Assembly: GCA_038205755.1 (NCBI GenBank)
Contig: JBBRBN010000004.1
Span: 1 to 64,000, forward strand
Source of the DNA: JANNWF01 sp038205755
Lineage (GTDB): Bacteria; Pseudomonadota; Gammaproteobacteria; Xanthomonadales; Xanthomonadaceae
DNA: 64,000 nt
Reading direction: 5' to 3'
The number at the start of each line of letters is the position of its first letter. Position 1 is the first letter of the stretch. Shown one piece after another: positions 35,657 through 43,868 of this stretch. The notes under the pieces were generated by a model. It had not been told where the DNA came from. It was given only the letters and a program-made list of their open reading frames with translations, and ran no database searches. Made by a program: the position numbers and the translations under genes.

Positions 35657-36519
35657 CAGGCGTCACGCAGAAGTTCGCGGCCCTTCGTCGGCTCAACGCT
35701 GCGGCGAGCAGGTCGCGCATTTCACCGCGCTCTGCCGTCCACGGCCCGCAAATGTTGTGCGCCTCGCGCAAGCTGGCCAAGCGCTGCTGGGGGTTCTGCT
35801 GCTCACGCTGGCCGATGCCTTGAGGAACTCGCTCTGCCGGCCGGCTTCGACGTACGCGCTTGCGAACCGCAGTCCAACGTCGCGACGCTTTGGATTGCCG
35901 AGTTGATCGCAGAGCGGTGGTCGATTCGCGGGTGCGAAGGTGTGCGCGACCTTTGTAAGTAGGGGCCGGCTCGGTTCCCAGTGCTGCACTGAACCAAGCG
36001 CGGCCGGTTGCGTTGATCAATTCCGTCAAACCAGAAGCTGGATCTCATCCGGCCTGAGTACGCCATGCGATAGGCCGCGCCGAAGCGGTTGGGTGACACG
36101 GGTATGGATCAGGCTGCGGCGCCCCCGCGCCGTCGCCAAAGAAGCGATCAATCTGGGCCGATCCGGTGGGGTTGGTGACCAGCACGCCGTCGATCTGCCC
36201 GACATCCCGCTGGCGCTCGAGGCCTTCGCCGGTGACCGCCGGCAGGCTGATGCTGCGGATTTCCGTGTGGCTGGCCGAGCCGAACTGGGCCAGGCTGGGA
36301 AAGTCGACCAACACCGGCGGGAACGCGATGTAGTCGACGCCGCCCTGCGCCGTGCTCGAGGGCAGCACATCGAGCGGCCAGCGTCGGATAGCGTTCGGCG
36401 TTAGCTCCCAAAGCAGGGCTGGTCGGCAGCAACAATGCTGGCGGGTATCACCGAGACGTCTCAGGGTGTCTGCTGTGCGAACGCACCGCCGTCGCCGGCC
36501 AGCCGCCCTCTGATTGCCC
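35657..36519. other. Degenerate intergenic stretch after ctaB
   Basis: About 860 nt with no intact gene. Several short overlapping frames exist on both strands. The best, at 36045-36410 on the minus strand, has coding-like codon use but no start or stop that makes a family-sized protein. I read this as genic debris. Confidence 0.5.
36045..36410 (-). pseudogene. Possible gene remnant of unknown family
   Basis: An open minus-strand stretch including VDYIAFPPVLVDFPSLAQF and ASHTEIRSISLPAVTGEGL, with GC-rich third positions like the neighbours. It lacks a credible start with a ribosome-binding site and ends in low-complexity Pro/His. I do not recognise it; it may simply be chance. Confidence 0.25.
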
Positions 36520-37284
36520 TCAGATGGCAGTCATCCCGCCATCGATCGCCAGCGCGTGCCCGGTGATGAAGGGCGAGGCGTCCGAGCTCAGAAACAGCAC
36601 CGCGTTGGCCACCTCGGCCACCTCGCCGATGCGCCCCACCGGATGCATTGCGGTGATCGCTTCCGCGCTGGCCAGCTGGCGCTGCAGGGCGCGCTCGAAC
36701 ATCGGCGTGCGGATGACGCCAGGACAGATCGCGTTGACGCGCACGCCGATCCGACCATATTCGGCCGCGGCGCTGCGGGTCAGGCCCAGCACGGCGTGCT
36801 TGGTGGCGGCGTAGATCGCGTGCTTGGGGGCGCCAACCAGACCGGCCACCGACGCCGTATTGACGATGCTGCCGCGACGCTGGCGGGCCATCAGCGCCAG
36901 TTCGTGCTTCATGCACAGCCACACGCCCTTGACGTTGATCGCAAGCATGCGGTCGAACAGCGCTTCGTCGCCATCGGCGAGTCGGGTGGTCTCCTCTTCG
37001 ATGCCGGCGTTGTTGAAGGCACAGTCGAGGCGTCCGTGGCGGATGACGATAGCGGCCAGCAGCGCCTCGACCTGCTCACTCGACGTGACATCGACGCGCA
37101 CGAACTCGGCCCGGCCGCCGCTGGCCTGGATGTCGGCAACCACCGCCGTGCCGGCAGGCTCGGCAACGTCGGCAACCACCACGGTGGCGCCGGCCGAGGC
37201 GAAGGCCCGCGCGCTGGCGGCGCCAATGCCGCTGGCGCCACCGGTGACCAGCACCACGTGATCAGTAAAGTCGAACTGGCCCAT
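36520..37284 (-). CDS. Short-chain dehydrogenase/reductase (NAD(P)-dependent)
   Basis: A 254-residue classical SDR: cofactor motif TGGASGIG (about 14-21), VADVAEP with the acidic residue at the end of beta-2 suggesting NAD, NNAG near 91, and the catalytic Tyr-x3-Lys in YAATKHAV with the preceding Ser. It ends GHALAIDGGMTAI. ATG 37284 was chosen because the Rossmann fold starts there. It has no obvious partner; the substrate cannot be deduced. Confidence 0.9.
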   Translation of the reverse strand: MGQFDFTDHVVLVTGGASGIGAASARAFASAGATVVVADVAEPAGTAVVADIQASGGRAEFVRVDVTSSEQVEALLAAIVIRHGRLDCAFNNAGIEEETTRLADGDEALFDRMLAINVKGVWLCMKHELALMARQRRGSIVNTASVAGLVGAPKHAIYAATKHAVLGLTRSAAAEYGRIGVRVNAICPGVIRTPMFERALQRQLASAEAITAMHPVGRIGEVAEVANAVLFLSSDASPFITGHALAIDGGMTAI

Positions 37285-37367
37285 GCGCACCCCGATTGCG
37301 AAGCGCGGATGATCGCACGCGGCTGCCGGCAAACGCCGTCGCCGACCGCACAGCGACGATGCAGGCG

Positions 37368-38741
37368 TTACTCGAAGCCGTCGACGAATACGCGGCTGTC
37401 GTCGATCACCGCCCACGTCGCGACCGCCGCCGCGTTGGTGCGCAGGATCTTCTCCGCCATCGGCTTCGCATTGGTCATGTTCTGCGGCAGGTCGGTGCTG
37501 CGGTGATAGTGAGGGTACTGTGACCAGTCGTTCTCGATCGTCAGCAGGGCCGGGACGCCGCGATTGATCCACGGCATGTGATCCGAACAGCACGGACTGG
37601 TGTCGATGATGGTGCGGCTACCCGGCGCGTAGTCCGCGGCAAGCTGGGCGAACGTGTTGAGCACGTTCACCTGGGTCGGAGACGCACCGCTTTCCAGCAG
37701 GATGTCGTAGTCGGTGTCCTGCGAGTAGCCGATCATGTCCATGATGACCGCCAGTTTGACGCGCGCCAGATCGCCCGAGTCCGCCAGTGATTGCGCATGC
37801 GCCAGTGATCCGAACAGGCCCTGCTCCTCACCGGCGTAGCAGGCGAACACCAGCGTGCGCTCGGTCGGCAGGTGGGTGAACAGGCTGGCCATCTCCAGCA
37901 CCCCGGCGCAGCCGGACGCGTTGTCCTCGGCGCCCGGCGTGTGCTGGATGCCGCTCGGGCCGCTGACCGTGTTGCGTGAATCATAGTGGCCGCCGATCAG
38001 CACCCACTCATCTGGCCGCGTGGTGCCCGGGCGCATGGCGATCACGTTCTCTGCAACCACTGATCCGCCGCTGAAGGTGGGTGTGGTGGTGACCATGCCC
38101 ATCGACTCGAAGGTGAAGGCCAGCCAGTCGCGAGCCTGGTTCATTTCGCTGCCTTCAATCGCCGCTCCATAGCTTGATCGGTCAAACCCAGCCAGGGTTT
38201 CGACACGGCCAAACCAGCGCTCCGTGTCGACCCGCTGCACCAGTGCCTCGATTTGCGGGTCCAGCGAACCCTTGGCGCGGGCGGCCGTTCGAAACTCGCT
38301 GGCCAAAATGCTGTTTGCAGCCACCGGCTGTGCCTCGGGATGCTGATTGGCCAGCGAGAAAGGCAGGTGCACCAGCGCCTGGCGCCCCATCACAGCGAGC
38401 GCTGTCGGCACCTCGTGAACATCCACATCGCAGCCGATTGGCAGCGTGACCAGCTCATCAAGCCTGAGCAGCCCATGCTCCGCGGCGACCTTGGCATGCT
38501 GCGCCAGCGCCGCATGCACCTGCTCCGGTGCGGCCACCAGCAGCGCATCGCCGGTTTCAAGCCAGAAGCCGGCCTCGACCTGCGCCTTGAGCAAGTCGAG
38601 GTGCTCGCTGCTGATGTAGCGGGTGTCGTAGCTGCGCGCAGGAAATCGCTCTGTTCCGGCGGCAAACGATGGCGATACTGCGAGGGCCAGGGTCAGTATT
38701 TGAACCAGCGGGCGCAGTCTGCGGCGCAATGCGGTTGGCAT
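37368..38741 (-). CDS. Secreted M28-family zinc aminopeptidase with a C-terminal FVDGFE tail
   Basis: The 457-residue protein has a signal peptide (to about residue 27, PSFAAG), an N-terminal propeptide-like region (about 30-190) and an M28 peptidase domain. Zinc ligands and catalytic residues are visible as GGHYDSR, GAEDNASG, AGEEQG (catalytic Glu pair), MDMIGY and PHYHRSTD. It ends VFVDGFE, a short C-terminal motif that I know from many secreted proteins of Xanthomonadales without a defined role. A TACAAT box lies 6 nt before the ATG, suggesting a leaderless mRNA. Confidence 0.9.
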   Translation of the reverse strand: MPTALRRRLRPLVQILTLALAVSPSFAAGTERFPARSYDTRYISSEHLDLLKAQVEAGFWLETGDALLVAAPEQVHAALAQHAKVAAEHGLLRLDELVTLPIGCDVDVHEVPTALAVMGRQALVHLPFSLANQHPEAQPVAANSILASEFRTAARAKGSLDPQIEALVQRVDTERWFGRVETLAGFDRSSYGAAIEGSEMNQARDWLAFTFESMGMVTTTPTFSGGSVVAENVIAMRPGTTRPDEWVLIGGHYDSRNTVSGPSGIQHTPGAEDNASGCAGVLEMASLFTHLPTERTLVFACYAGEEQGLFGSLAHAQSLADSGDLARVKLAVIMDMIGYSQDTDYDILLESGASPTQVNVLNTFAQLAADYAPGSRTIIDTSPCCSDHMPWINRGVPALLTIENDWSQYPHYHRSTDLPQNMTNAKPMAEKILRTNAAAVATWAVIDDSRVFVDGFE

Positions 38742-38747
38742 GGTGCG

Positions 38748-38753
38748 ATTGTA
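38748..38753 (-). promoter_or_regulatory. -10 box of the M28 peptidase gene, start-proximal
   Basis: TACAAT (5 of 6) on the minus strand is separated from ATG 38741 by only 6 nt; no clear -35 box. Confidence 0.4.
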
Positions 38754-38821
38754 GTGCGCGGGATTGGCGTCCGCCTGAACGCTACTGCCAGCGGCAGACG
38801 ATGGCGTGTAGCGCCTATCAC

Positions 38822-40555
38822 TCAACCCGGCTCGCGACCGCGCTGAAGCAGCAGGGCACGCAGTTCGTCGCTTTCAGACGGCTGCAGCTTGCGTTCGCTT
38901 TGTAGAGCGCGCAAATCTGTCAGACGCTGGGTGCGGGTCTGCTTTTCGAGTTGGCCGATGGCGTCGAGGAATTCGGACTGCCAGGCAGACTCAGAACCCG
39001 GAAAGTCGCTCATCGCGAGCTTGTTCAAAGCCGCTGTTTCAGCACGATCCTCGAAGTGCATGAGTACACCGGCGGCGTTGAGACCGGGCCGATTGCGGCA
39101 CAGGTCGAGCATCTCCAGCAGCAGTGGGACGCCGGGCTGACGCAGCTCGCCAAACGTCCACGGCGGCTGCAGTGCCAGCGCCAGGTCGGGCTTGTGCAGC
39201 AGCAGCGAGATGGCGCTGCGCACCACGCTGCGGCGCGCGGCCGCAGGCGGCTGCGCGTACTGACGACGCGACGTGTCGCTGCTGCGTGGCTCGTTGCGCT
39301 GGCCAACGCCGGTCAGCTCGCGCAGACGCTGCTGCATGAGATCGCGAAAGGCGCCGTCCGGGATCACTTCCAGCAGCGGTTTGGCACGCTCGGCCAAGCG
39401 CGCCTTGCCTTCGAGTCCGGACAGCTCCACGCCGTTGGAAAGTTCGTTGAACAGGAACTCCGACAGCGGCACCGCTTGCTTCAGGCGCTGCTCGAAGCCG
39501 CTCGCACCGTCCTTGCGCACAATGCTGTCGGGATCCTCGCCTTCGGGCAGAAACAGAAAGTGCGCCTGGCGCCCGTCCTTCATCCGCGGTAGCGCCGATT
39601 CCAGCGCTTTCCACGCGGCGCCGCGACCGGCGCGATCTCCGTCGAAGCAGAAGTAGACATCGGCTGCATTGCGGAACAGCAGCTCCGCGTGATCCGGTGT
39701 AGTGGCGGTGCCAAGCGTCGCAACGGCGCTGGTGACGCCGTACTGGAACAGCGCCACGACGTCCATGTAGCCCTCGACCACCACAATCTGCTCGATCCTG
39801 CTGTGCGCCTGGCGCACCTGCCACAGGCCGTAAAGCTCGCGGCCCTTGTGGAACAGCGGAGTTTCCGGCGAGTTGAGGTACTTGGGAGTGTCGTCCTTCT
39901 CCAGAACCCGTCCGCCGAAGGCGATCACCCGTCCGCGCCGGTCATGGATCGGAAAGATGATGCGGTCGCGGAACTTGTCGTAAACCCGTCCGCCGTCGCT
40001 TTTCGACAGCAACCCGGCGCGTTCGAGCAGGCCAAGGCGCGGCGGGTCGGTGCCCAGGGAGGTCTTCAGCGCGTCCCAGCCATCCGGCGCGTAGCCGATC
40101 AGGAAGCGCTCGCGGACACCGGCATCGACGCCGCGGCGGTCAAGATAATCGCGCGCCTTGCGGCTGCCTTCCAGCTGCTGTCGGAAAAACGTCGCGGCCG
40201 CGGCGCAGATGTCGTGCAGGTCGCTGAAGTCGCTGCGCTGATGCTGCTGTCGGGTTTCGCGCGGCACCTCGACGCCGGCGCGCTTGGCCAGTTCCTCGAT
40301 CGCATCGAGAAACTCCAATCGGTCGTAGTCCATCAGGAACTTGATGGCGCTGCCGTGCGCGCCGCAGCCGAAGCAGTGATAGAACTGCTTGACCGGACTG
40401 ACCGTGAAGCTGGGCGAGCGCTCGTCGTGGAATGGACAGCGCGCCGAATACTCACGCCCCTGCCGCTTCAACGGCACGCGCGCACCGATCAGCTCGACGA
40501 TGTCAGTCCGCGCCAGCAGGTCGTCAATGAAGGAATCGGGGATGCGTCCGGCCAT
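38822..40555 (-). CDS. dnaG: DNA primase DnaG
   Basis: The 577-residue protein makes RNA primers for replication. It has the CHC2 zinc finger (ARCPFHDERSPSF with YHCFGCG, about residues 37-65), the TOPRIM catalytic core (VVEGYMDVVALFQYG near 263 and FCFDGDRAGRGAAW near 308) and a C-terminal helicase-binding domain. ATG 40555 was chosen as the family start (MAGRIPDSFIDDLL). It is in the rpsU-yqeY-dnaG block, but rpoD does not follow; an M28 peptidase gene does. Confidence 0.96.
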   Translation of the reverse strand: MAGRIPDSFIDDLLARTDIVELIGARVPLKRQGREYSARCPFHDERSPSFTVSPVKQFYHCFGCGAHGSAIKFLMDYDRLEFLDAIEELAKRAGVEVPRETRQQHQRSDFSDLHDICAAAATFFRQQLEGSRKARDYLDRRGVDAGVRERFLIGYAPDGWDALKTSLGTDPPRLGLLERAGLLSKSDGGRVYDKFRDRIIFPIHDRRGRVIAFGGRVLEKDDTPKYLNSPETPLFHKGRELYGLWQVRQAHSRIEQIVVVEGYMDVVALFQYGVTSAVATLGTATTPDHAELLFRNAADVYFCFDGDRAGRGAAWKALESALPRMKDGRQAHFLFLPEGEDPDSIVRKDGASGFEQRLKQAVPLSEFLFNELSNGVELSGLEGKARLAERAKPLLEVIPDGAFRDLMQQRLRELTGVGQRNEPRSSDTSRRQYAQPPAAARRSVVRSAISLLLHKPDLALALQPPWTFGELRQPGVPLLLEMLDLCRNRPGLNAAGVLMHFEDRAETAALNKLAMSDFPGSESAWQSEFLDAIGQLEKQTRTQRLTDLRALQSERKLQPSESDELRALLLQRGREPG

Positions 40556-40630
40556 CCCGGCATTGTGCCCGATGCGCTTTTTGGGGTCGGTCGGGAATGC
40601 CACTTACTCAAGCGAGAACCGCCAACAATT

Positions 40631-40721
40631 GTCATACCGGCGCAGGTCAGAATCCAGCGTCTGCGGCAAGTATCGACGCGTCAGCAGCACTGGATCCCGG
40701 CCTGCGCCGGGATGAAGAGCC
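40631..40721. repeat. Inverted-repeat element of the GTCATACCGGCGCAGG type
   Basis: GTCATACCGGCGCAGG... at the left and CACTGGATCCCGGCCTGCGCCGGGATGA at the right form the familiar imperfect inverted repeat of dispersed intergenic palindromes (the 'VIPAQAGIQ' type). The right arm alone contains the perfect hairpin CCCGGCCTGCGCCGGG. It fills most of the dnaG-yqeY gap. Confidence 0.7.
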
Positions 40722-40804
40722 CTGCGTGAGTGCCATTCAGTGCCGCGCGAGTCGGCCGCGCGGAGTTGGGGGAGGCGCCGGGCCGTCGCGGCGCCCCGAG
40801 CGAC

Positions 40805-41251
40805 TCAGCCAGCCAGCTTGGACTTGACCTTGGCCGAGGCCTGCCCGACATCAGCCTTGCCCGCAATGCGCGGCTTGAGAATGGCCATCACCTTGCCCAT
40901 GTCGGCCGCTGAGCTGGCGCCGCTCTCGCTGATGGCGGCGGCAATCGCCGCGTCGACTTCGTCGGCCGCCATCTGCGCCGGCAGATAGGCCTGGATGATC
41001 CCGATCTCGTAGCGTTCGACGGCGGCCAGATCTTCGCGCTTGGCCGCTTCGTACTGGCTGACCGAGTCCTTGCGCTGCTTGAGCATCTTCTCCATCACGG
41101 CCAGCACGATCACGTCAGTGATCTCGATCCGCTCATCCACTTCGCGCTGCTTGAGGGCGGCATTGACGAGGCGGATGACGCCGAGCCGGTCCTTCTCGCC
41201 CGACTTCATTGCTGTCTTCATGTCGTCGATCAGCTGCTGTTTCATGCTCAT
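40805..41251 (-). CDS. yqeY: YqeY/GatB-related domain protein
   Basis: A 148-residue YqeY-family protein with the tRNA-binding-like all-helical domain of GatB (YAFLPAQM-like LPAQMAADEVDAAI, and ADMGKVMAILKP). Family length is about 148 residues. The role is thought to be in translation quality control but is unclear. It lies between rpsU and dnaG, as in many Proteobacteria, and is co-oriented with both. Confidence 0.93.
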   Translation of the reverse strand: MSMKQQLIDDMKTAMKSGEKDRLGVIRLVNAALKQREVDERIEITDVIVLAVMEKMLKQRKDSVSQYEAAKREDLAAVERYEIGIIQAYLPAQMAADEVDAAIAAAISESGASSAADMGKVMAILKPRIAGKADVGQASAKVKSKLAG

Positions 41252-41329
41252 GTCGAGAACTCCGTTGGTGGACGGCCGCTGTCACGGCCATTGCGCCTGC
41301 AGCCGCCCTGAAAAAACGCCCGGAAACGC

Positions 41330-41360
41330 AAAAAGCCGACAGCGCAGGGCGCGGCCGGCT
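41330..41360 (-). terminator. Weak Rho-independent terminator after rpsU
   Basis: On the minus strand AGCCGGC... pairs with GTCGGCT, followed by TTTTTGCG. The stem is short with a loop of about 13 nt, so read-through into yqeY is likely; it may act as an attenuator. Confidence 0.4.
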
Positions 41361-41404
41361 TGGAGCAGAAGTGTCAGGGCCCGGCAACGGCGCCCGGCTG
41401 GCTT

Positions 41405-41620
41405 CTAGTAGAGGCGCTGCCGCTTGGTGACGTCGCGCGAGATGCGTCGCAGGTGGCGCTTCACCGCTGCTGCGGCCTTGCGCTTGCGCTCCTGGGTCGG
41501 CTTCTCGTAGAACTCGCGCTTGCGGGTTTCGGCCAGTACGCCAGCCTTTTCGCAGGTGCGCTTGAAGCGGCGCAGGGCAAACTCGAAAGGCTCGTTTTCG
41601 CGGACTTTGACGCTCGGCAT
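41405..41620 (-). CDS. rpsU: 30S ribosomal protein S21
   Basis: The 71-residue basic protein is a full-length S21 (MPSVKVRENEPFEFALRRFKRTCEKAG). S21 helps the 30S subunit start translation. CCCGGAGAT lies upstream as ribosome-binding site. It is the first gene of rpsU-yqeY-dnaG and is divergent from tsaD. Confidence 0.98.
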   Translation of the reverse strand: MPSVKVRENEPFEFALRRFKRTCEKAGVLAETRKREFYEKPTQERKRKAAAAVKRHLRRISRDVTKRQRLY

Positions 41621-41671
41621 GATATCTCCGGGGGATGGATTGCAGCTGCCCCCGCTGGCGGGGAGCCGCGT

Positions 41672-41700
41672 ATGATAACGAAGCGTTACGTTCGCGGCAA
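41672..41700 (-). promoter_or_regulatory. Promoter of rpsU
   Basis: On the minus strand TTGCCG (41695-41700) and TATCAT (41672-41677, 5 of 6) are 17 nt apart, with about 50 nt of leader to the ATG. This is the best sigma-70-type match in the area. Confidence 0.6.
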
Positions 41701-41761
41701 GTTATCGCGCTGCGCGCGGCTGGCCTCCTCGGGTTGACGGCCGTCGACATGAACTTTCAGG

Positions 41762-42787
41762 GTGCGGATTTTGCTCGTTCTCGGCATTGAAACCTCGTGC
41801 GATGAGACCGGCGTGGCGCTGTATGACAGCCATCGCGGTCTGCTGTCGCACGCGCTTTACAGCCAGGTACGGCTGCATGCCGCCTATGGTGGCGTGGTGC
41901 CTGAGCTGGCCAGCCGCGACCATGTGCGCAAGCTGCTGCCGCTGATCCGGCAGGCGCTGGCCGAGGCCGGGCTGGCCATGAAGGATGTGAGCGGCGTGGC
42001 CTACACGGCCGGTCCCGGGCTGATCGGCGCGCTGCTGGTCGGCGCGGCGACGGCCCGCGCCATCGCCTGGGCGCTGGATATTCCGGCCATTGGCGTGCAT
42101 CACATGGAAGGCCATCTGCTGGCGCCGCTGCTGGAGTCGCATCCGCCGCAGCCGCCGTTTGTCGCGCTGCTGGTGTCCGGCGGTCATACCCAGCTGGTCG
42201 AGGTGCGGGCGATTGGCGAGTATCGGCTGCTGGGTGAAACGCTGGACGATGCCGTTGGTGAGGCCTTCGACAAGACCGCCAAACTGATCGGACTTCCGTA
42301 TCCCGGTGGACCGGAGTTGGCCAAGCTGGCAACACGTGGCACGCCGGGTGTCTTCCGGTTTTCCCGACCGATGACGGATCGCCCGGGACTGGACTTCAGC
42401 TTTTCTGGTCTGAAAACCCAGGTGCTGCTGGCGTGGAAGGCCAGCGACCAGACCGAGGCCACACGCGCGGATCTGGCGCGCGGATTCGAAGACGCCGCGA
42501 TCGAGACGCTGGCGATCAAGTGCGAGCGTGCGCTGTTGGCGACCGGTCATCGCACGCTGGTGGTGGCGGGTGGCGTCGGCGCCAATCTTCGACTGCGCGA
42601 GCGGCTGGCGGCGTTGGCCGAGCGTCGCCAGCTGCGGGTGTGCTTTCCGCGACCGGAGTTTTGTACCGACAACGGCGCGATGATCGCCTACGCCGGCTGG
42701 CGGCGGCTGTCCGTCGGGCAGCATGAATCGTCGGTAATCAGCGCGCGGCCGCGCTGGGACATGGCCAGCTTGCCGGCGGTGGCCTGA
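41762..42787 (+). CDS. tsaD: tRNA N6-adenosine threonylcarbamoyltransferase TsaD
   Basis: A 341-residue (GTG 41762) ASKHA-family protein that transfers threonylcarbamoyl to A37 of ANN-decoding tRNAs with TsaB/TsaE. It starts with LVLGIETSCDETGVALYD and has the metal-binding HHMEGH and the GGHTQL and GDTLDDAVGEAFDK-like LDDAVGEAFDKTAKL motifs. A TTG at 41771 would fit the AGGG box better (about 8 nt spacing) and lose only three residues. folB starts in its stop codon. Confidence 0.96.
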   Translation: MRILLVLGIETSCDETGVALYDSHRGLLSHALYSQVRLHAAYGGVVPELASRDHVRKLLPLIRQALAEAGLAMKDVSGVAYTAGPGLIGALLVGAATARAIAWALDIPAIGVHHMEGHLLAPLLESHPPQPPFVALLVSGGHTQLVEVRAIGEYRLLGETLDDAVGEAFDKTAKLIGLPYPGGPELAKLATRGTPGVFRFSRPMTDRPGLDFSFSGLKTQVLLAWKASDQTEATRADLARGFEDAAIETLAIKCERALLATGHRTLVVAGGVGANLRLRERLAALAERRQLRVCFPRPEFCTDNGAMIAYAGWRRLSVGQHESSVISARPRWDMASLPAVA

Positions 42788-43161
42788 TGGATTGGGTTTT
42801 CGTTGATGCGCTGGAGATCGACACGATCATCGGCATCCACCCGCACGAGCAGGTCGCGCCGCAGCCGCTCAGGCTGTCGCTGCGGGTTGGCTTCGACAAT
42901 CGCATACCGGCCGCGAGCTGTCGTATTGGCGATACGCTGGATTACCACGCCATTGCCACACGACTGCGCGAAATCGCTCAAGGCCACGCGTGGCTGCTGA
43001 TCGAGACATTGGCCGAAGCCTGCGCCGACGCGCTGCAGCGGGAGTTTGGCGCGCGCGCACTTCGATTGCGGATCGACAAGCCGCTGGCGGTGCCCGAGGC
43101 GCGCTCGGTGGGGGTCATCATCGAACGCAGCTACGACGACGACGCGGGCACGTATGACTGA
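42787..43161 (+). CDS. folB: Dihydroneopterin aldolase FolB
   Basis: The 124-residue protein makes 6-hydroxymethyl-dihydropterin from dihydroneopterin. It has the family pattern: VFVDALEIDTIIGIHPHEQ, the catalytic Glu region LIETLAEACADAL, and the Lys in LRIDKPLAVPEARSVGV. The ATG at 42787 overlaps the tsaD stop (TGATG), and the folK-like gene overlaps its end by 8 nt. Confidence 0.93.
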   Translation: MDWVFVDALEIDTIIGIHPHEQVAPQPLRLSLRVGFDNRIPAASCRIGDTLDYHAIATRLREIAQGHAWLLIETLAEACADALQREFGARALRLRIDKPLAVPEARSVGVIIERSYDDDAGTYD

Positions 43162-43558
43162 GCGCGCCGCGCAGCGCTCGCTGCTGGTACTGGGCAGCAA
43201 TGTCGATGCCGAACAGCAGCTGGGTGAGGCCTTGCGCGCACTCGCCGAACTCGGCCAAGTGACCGCAACGAGTCCGCGGATCGCGAGTGCGGACGTCGCT
43301 GGCAGCGGCCTGATCTACCTCAACCAGTTGGTGGAGCTTGCGGCCGATTGCGACGCGCTGGTCGCGCCGCTCAAGGCCATCGAGCGCGCCCAGGGCCGCA
43401 GCCCCGCGCGCATGCTGCAAGGGCTGTGCGACCTCGACATCGACCTGCTGGCGCGGATTGACGAAGACGGCAGGCCCACCTGGCTGGCCGACAAGCCGCG
43501 CCAGATACCGGCGGTGGCCGAGCTGCTGCGCGCGTGGTTTGCGGGCGTGCAGGATTGA
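43154..43558 (+). CDS. folK: Short, divergent HPPK-like protein (FolK)
   Basis: A 134-residue protein with LVLGSNVDAEQQL at the start, LIYLNQLVEL, a GRSPARMLQGLCDLDIDLL segment, and an ending PRQIPAVAELL. The Asp-x-Asp pair for magnesium (DLDIDLL) is kept, but the usual RWGPR preceding it is replaced by RMLQGLC, and the protein is 25-30 residues shorter than normal HPPK. It may still be the working FolK, since it follows folB directly, or be degenerate. Confidence 0.65.
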   Translation: MTERAAQRSLLVLGSNVDAEQQLGEALRALAELGQVTATSPRIASADVAGSGLIYLNQLVELAADCDALVAPLKAIERAQGRSPARMLQGLCDLDIDLLARIDEDGRPTWLADKPRQIPAVAELLRAWFAGVQD

Positions 43559-43570
43559 AGCGTGACGATT

Positions 43571-43589
43571 GACTAGCAGCCTGTCGGAC
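43571..43589 (+). repeat. Copy of a 17-nt dispersed motif (CTAGCAGCCTGTCGGAC)
   Basis: The 17 nt at 43573-43589 recur exactly, inverted, at 57930-57946, and 13 nt of them at 56448-56460. This copy lies 4 nt before the 160-bp element. Confidence 0.6.
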
Positions 43590-43593
43590 GTGG

Positions 43594-43753
43594 CCCGCAT
43601 GGTTCATGAATTCGCGCGATGATCGCGCAGGATATTGTTCGCACACGGGATTTTCCGCCGGAGCGGCGTATCGGGCCAAACGACCGACTGAGGAAAATCC
43701 CGTGTGCGAACAAGAGACCAGCGAGTGCGTGGGAGATCCATGAAACATGCGGG
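43594..43753 (-). repeat. 160-bp inverted-repeat element, copy 2
   Basis: Same length as copy 1 (15312-15471) and inverted with respect to it. Its inner inverted repeat GTTCGCACACGGGATTTTC is perfect over 19 bp, and the palindrome GCGCGATCATCGCGC is conserved exactly. Terminal repeats are CCCGCATGTTTCATG and its complement, with one or two changes. It lies between the folK-like gene and folM, both of which point into this region. Confidence 0.8.
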
Positions 43754-43782
43754 CTGGCGCAGGCATCAAGAGCGGCCGCGCA

Positions 43783-43831
43783 GGAGCACGGCCCTCCAGT
43801 GTCGCGACACGCTGTTGGAGGGCGCCGCTCC
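43783..43831. repeat. REP-like nested hairpin
   Basis: GGAGCACGGCCCTCCA pairs with TGGAGGGCGCCGCTCC (imperfect), enclosing the perfect 12-bp palindrome GTGTCGCGACAC. It lies 30 nt after the 160-bp element and just downstream of the convergent folM stop, so it may terminate or protect both transcripts. Confidence 0.6.
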
Positions 43832-43868
43832 CGCGGCGCCGCGCTTGCCGGCGCGCCCCGCCAGCGCG

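Noticed and set aside
40631..40721. Peptide-like 'VIPAQAGIQ' reading in the dnaG-yqeY gap
   Set aside because: This is a well-known artefact of translating dispersed intergenic palindromes.
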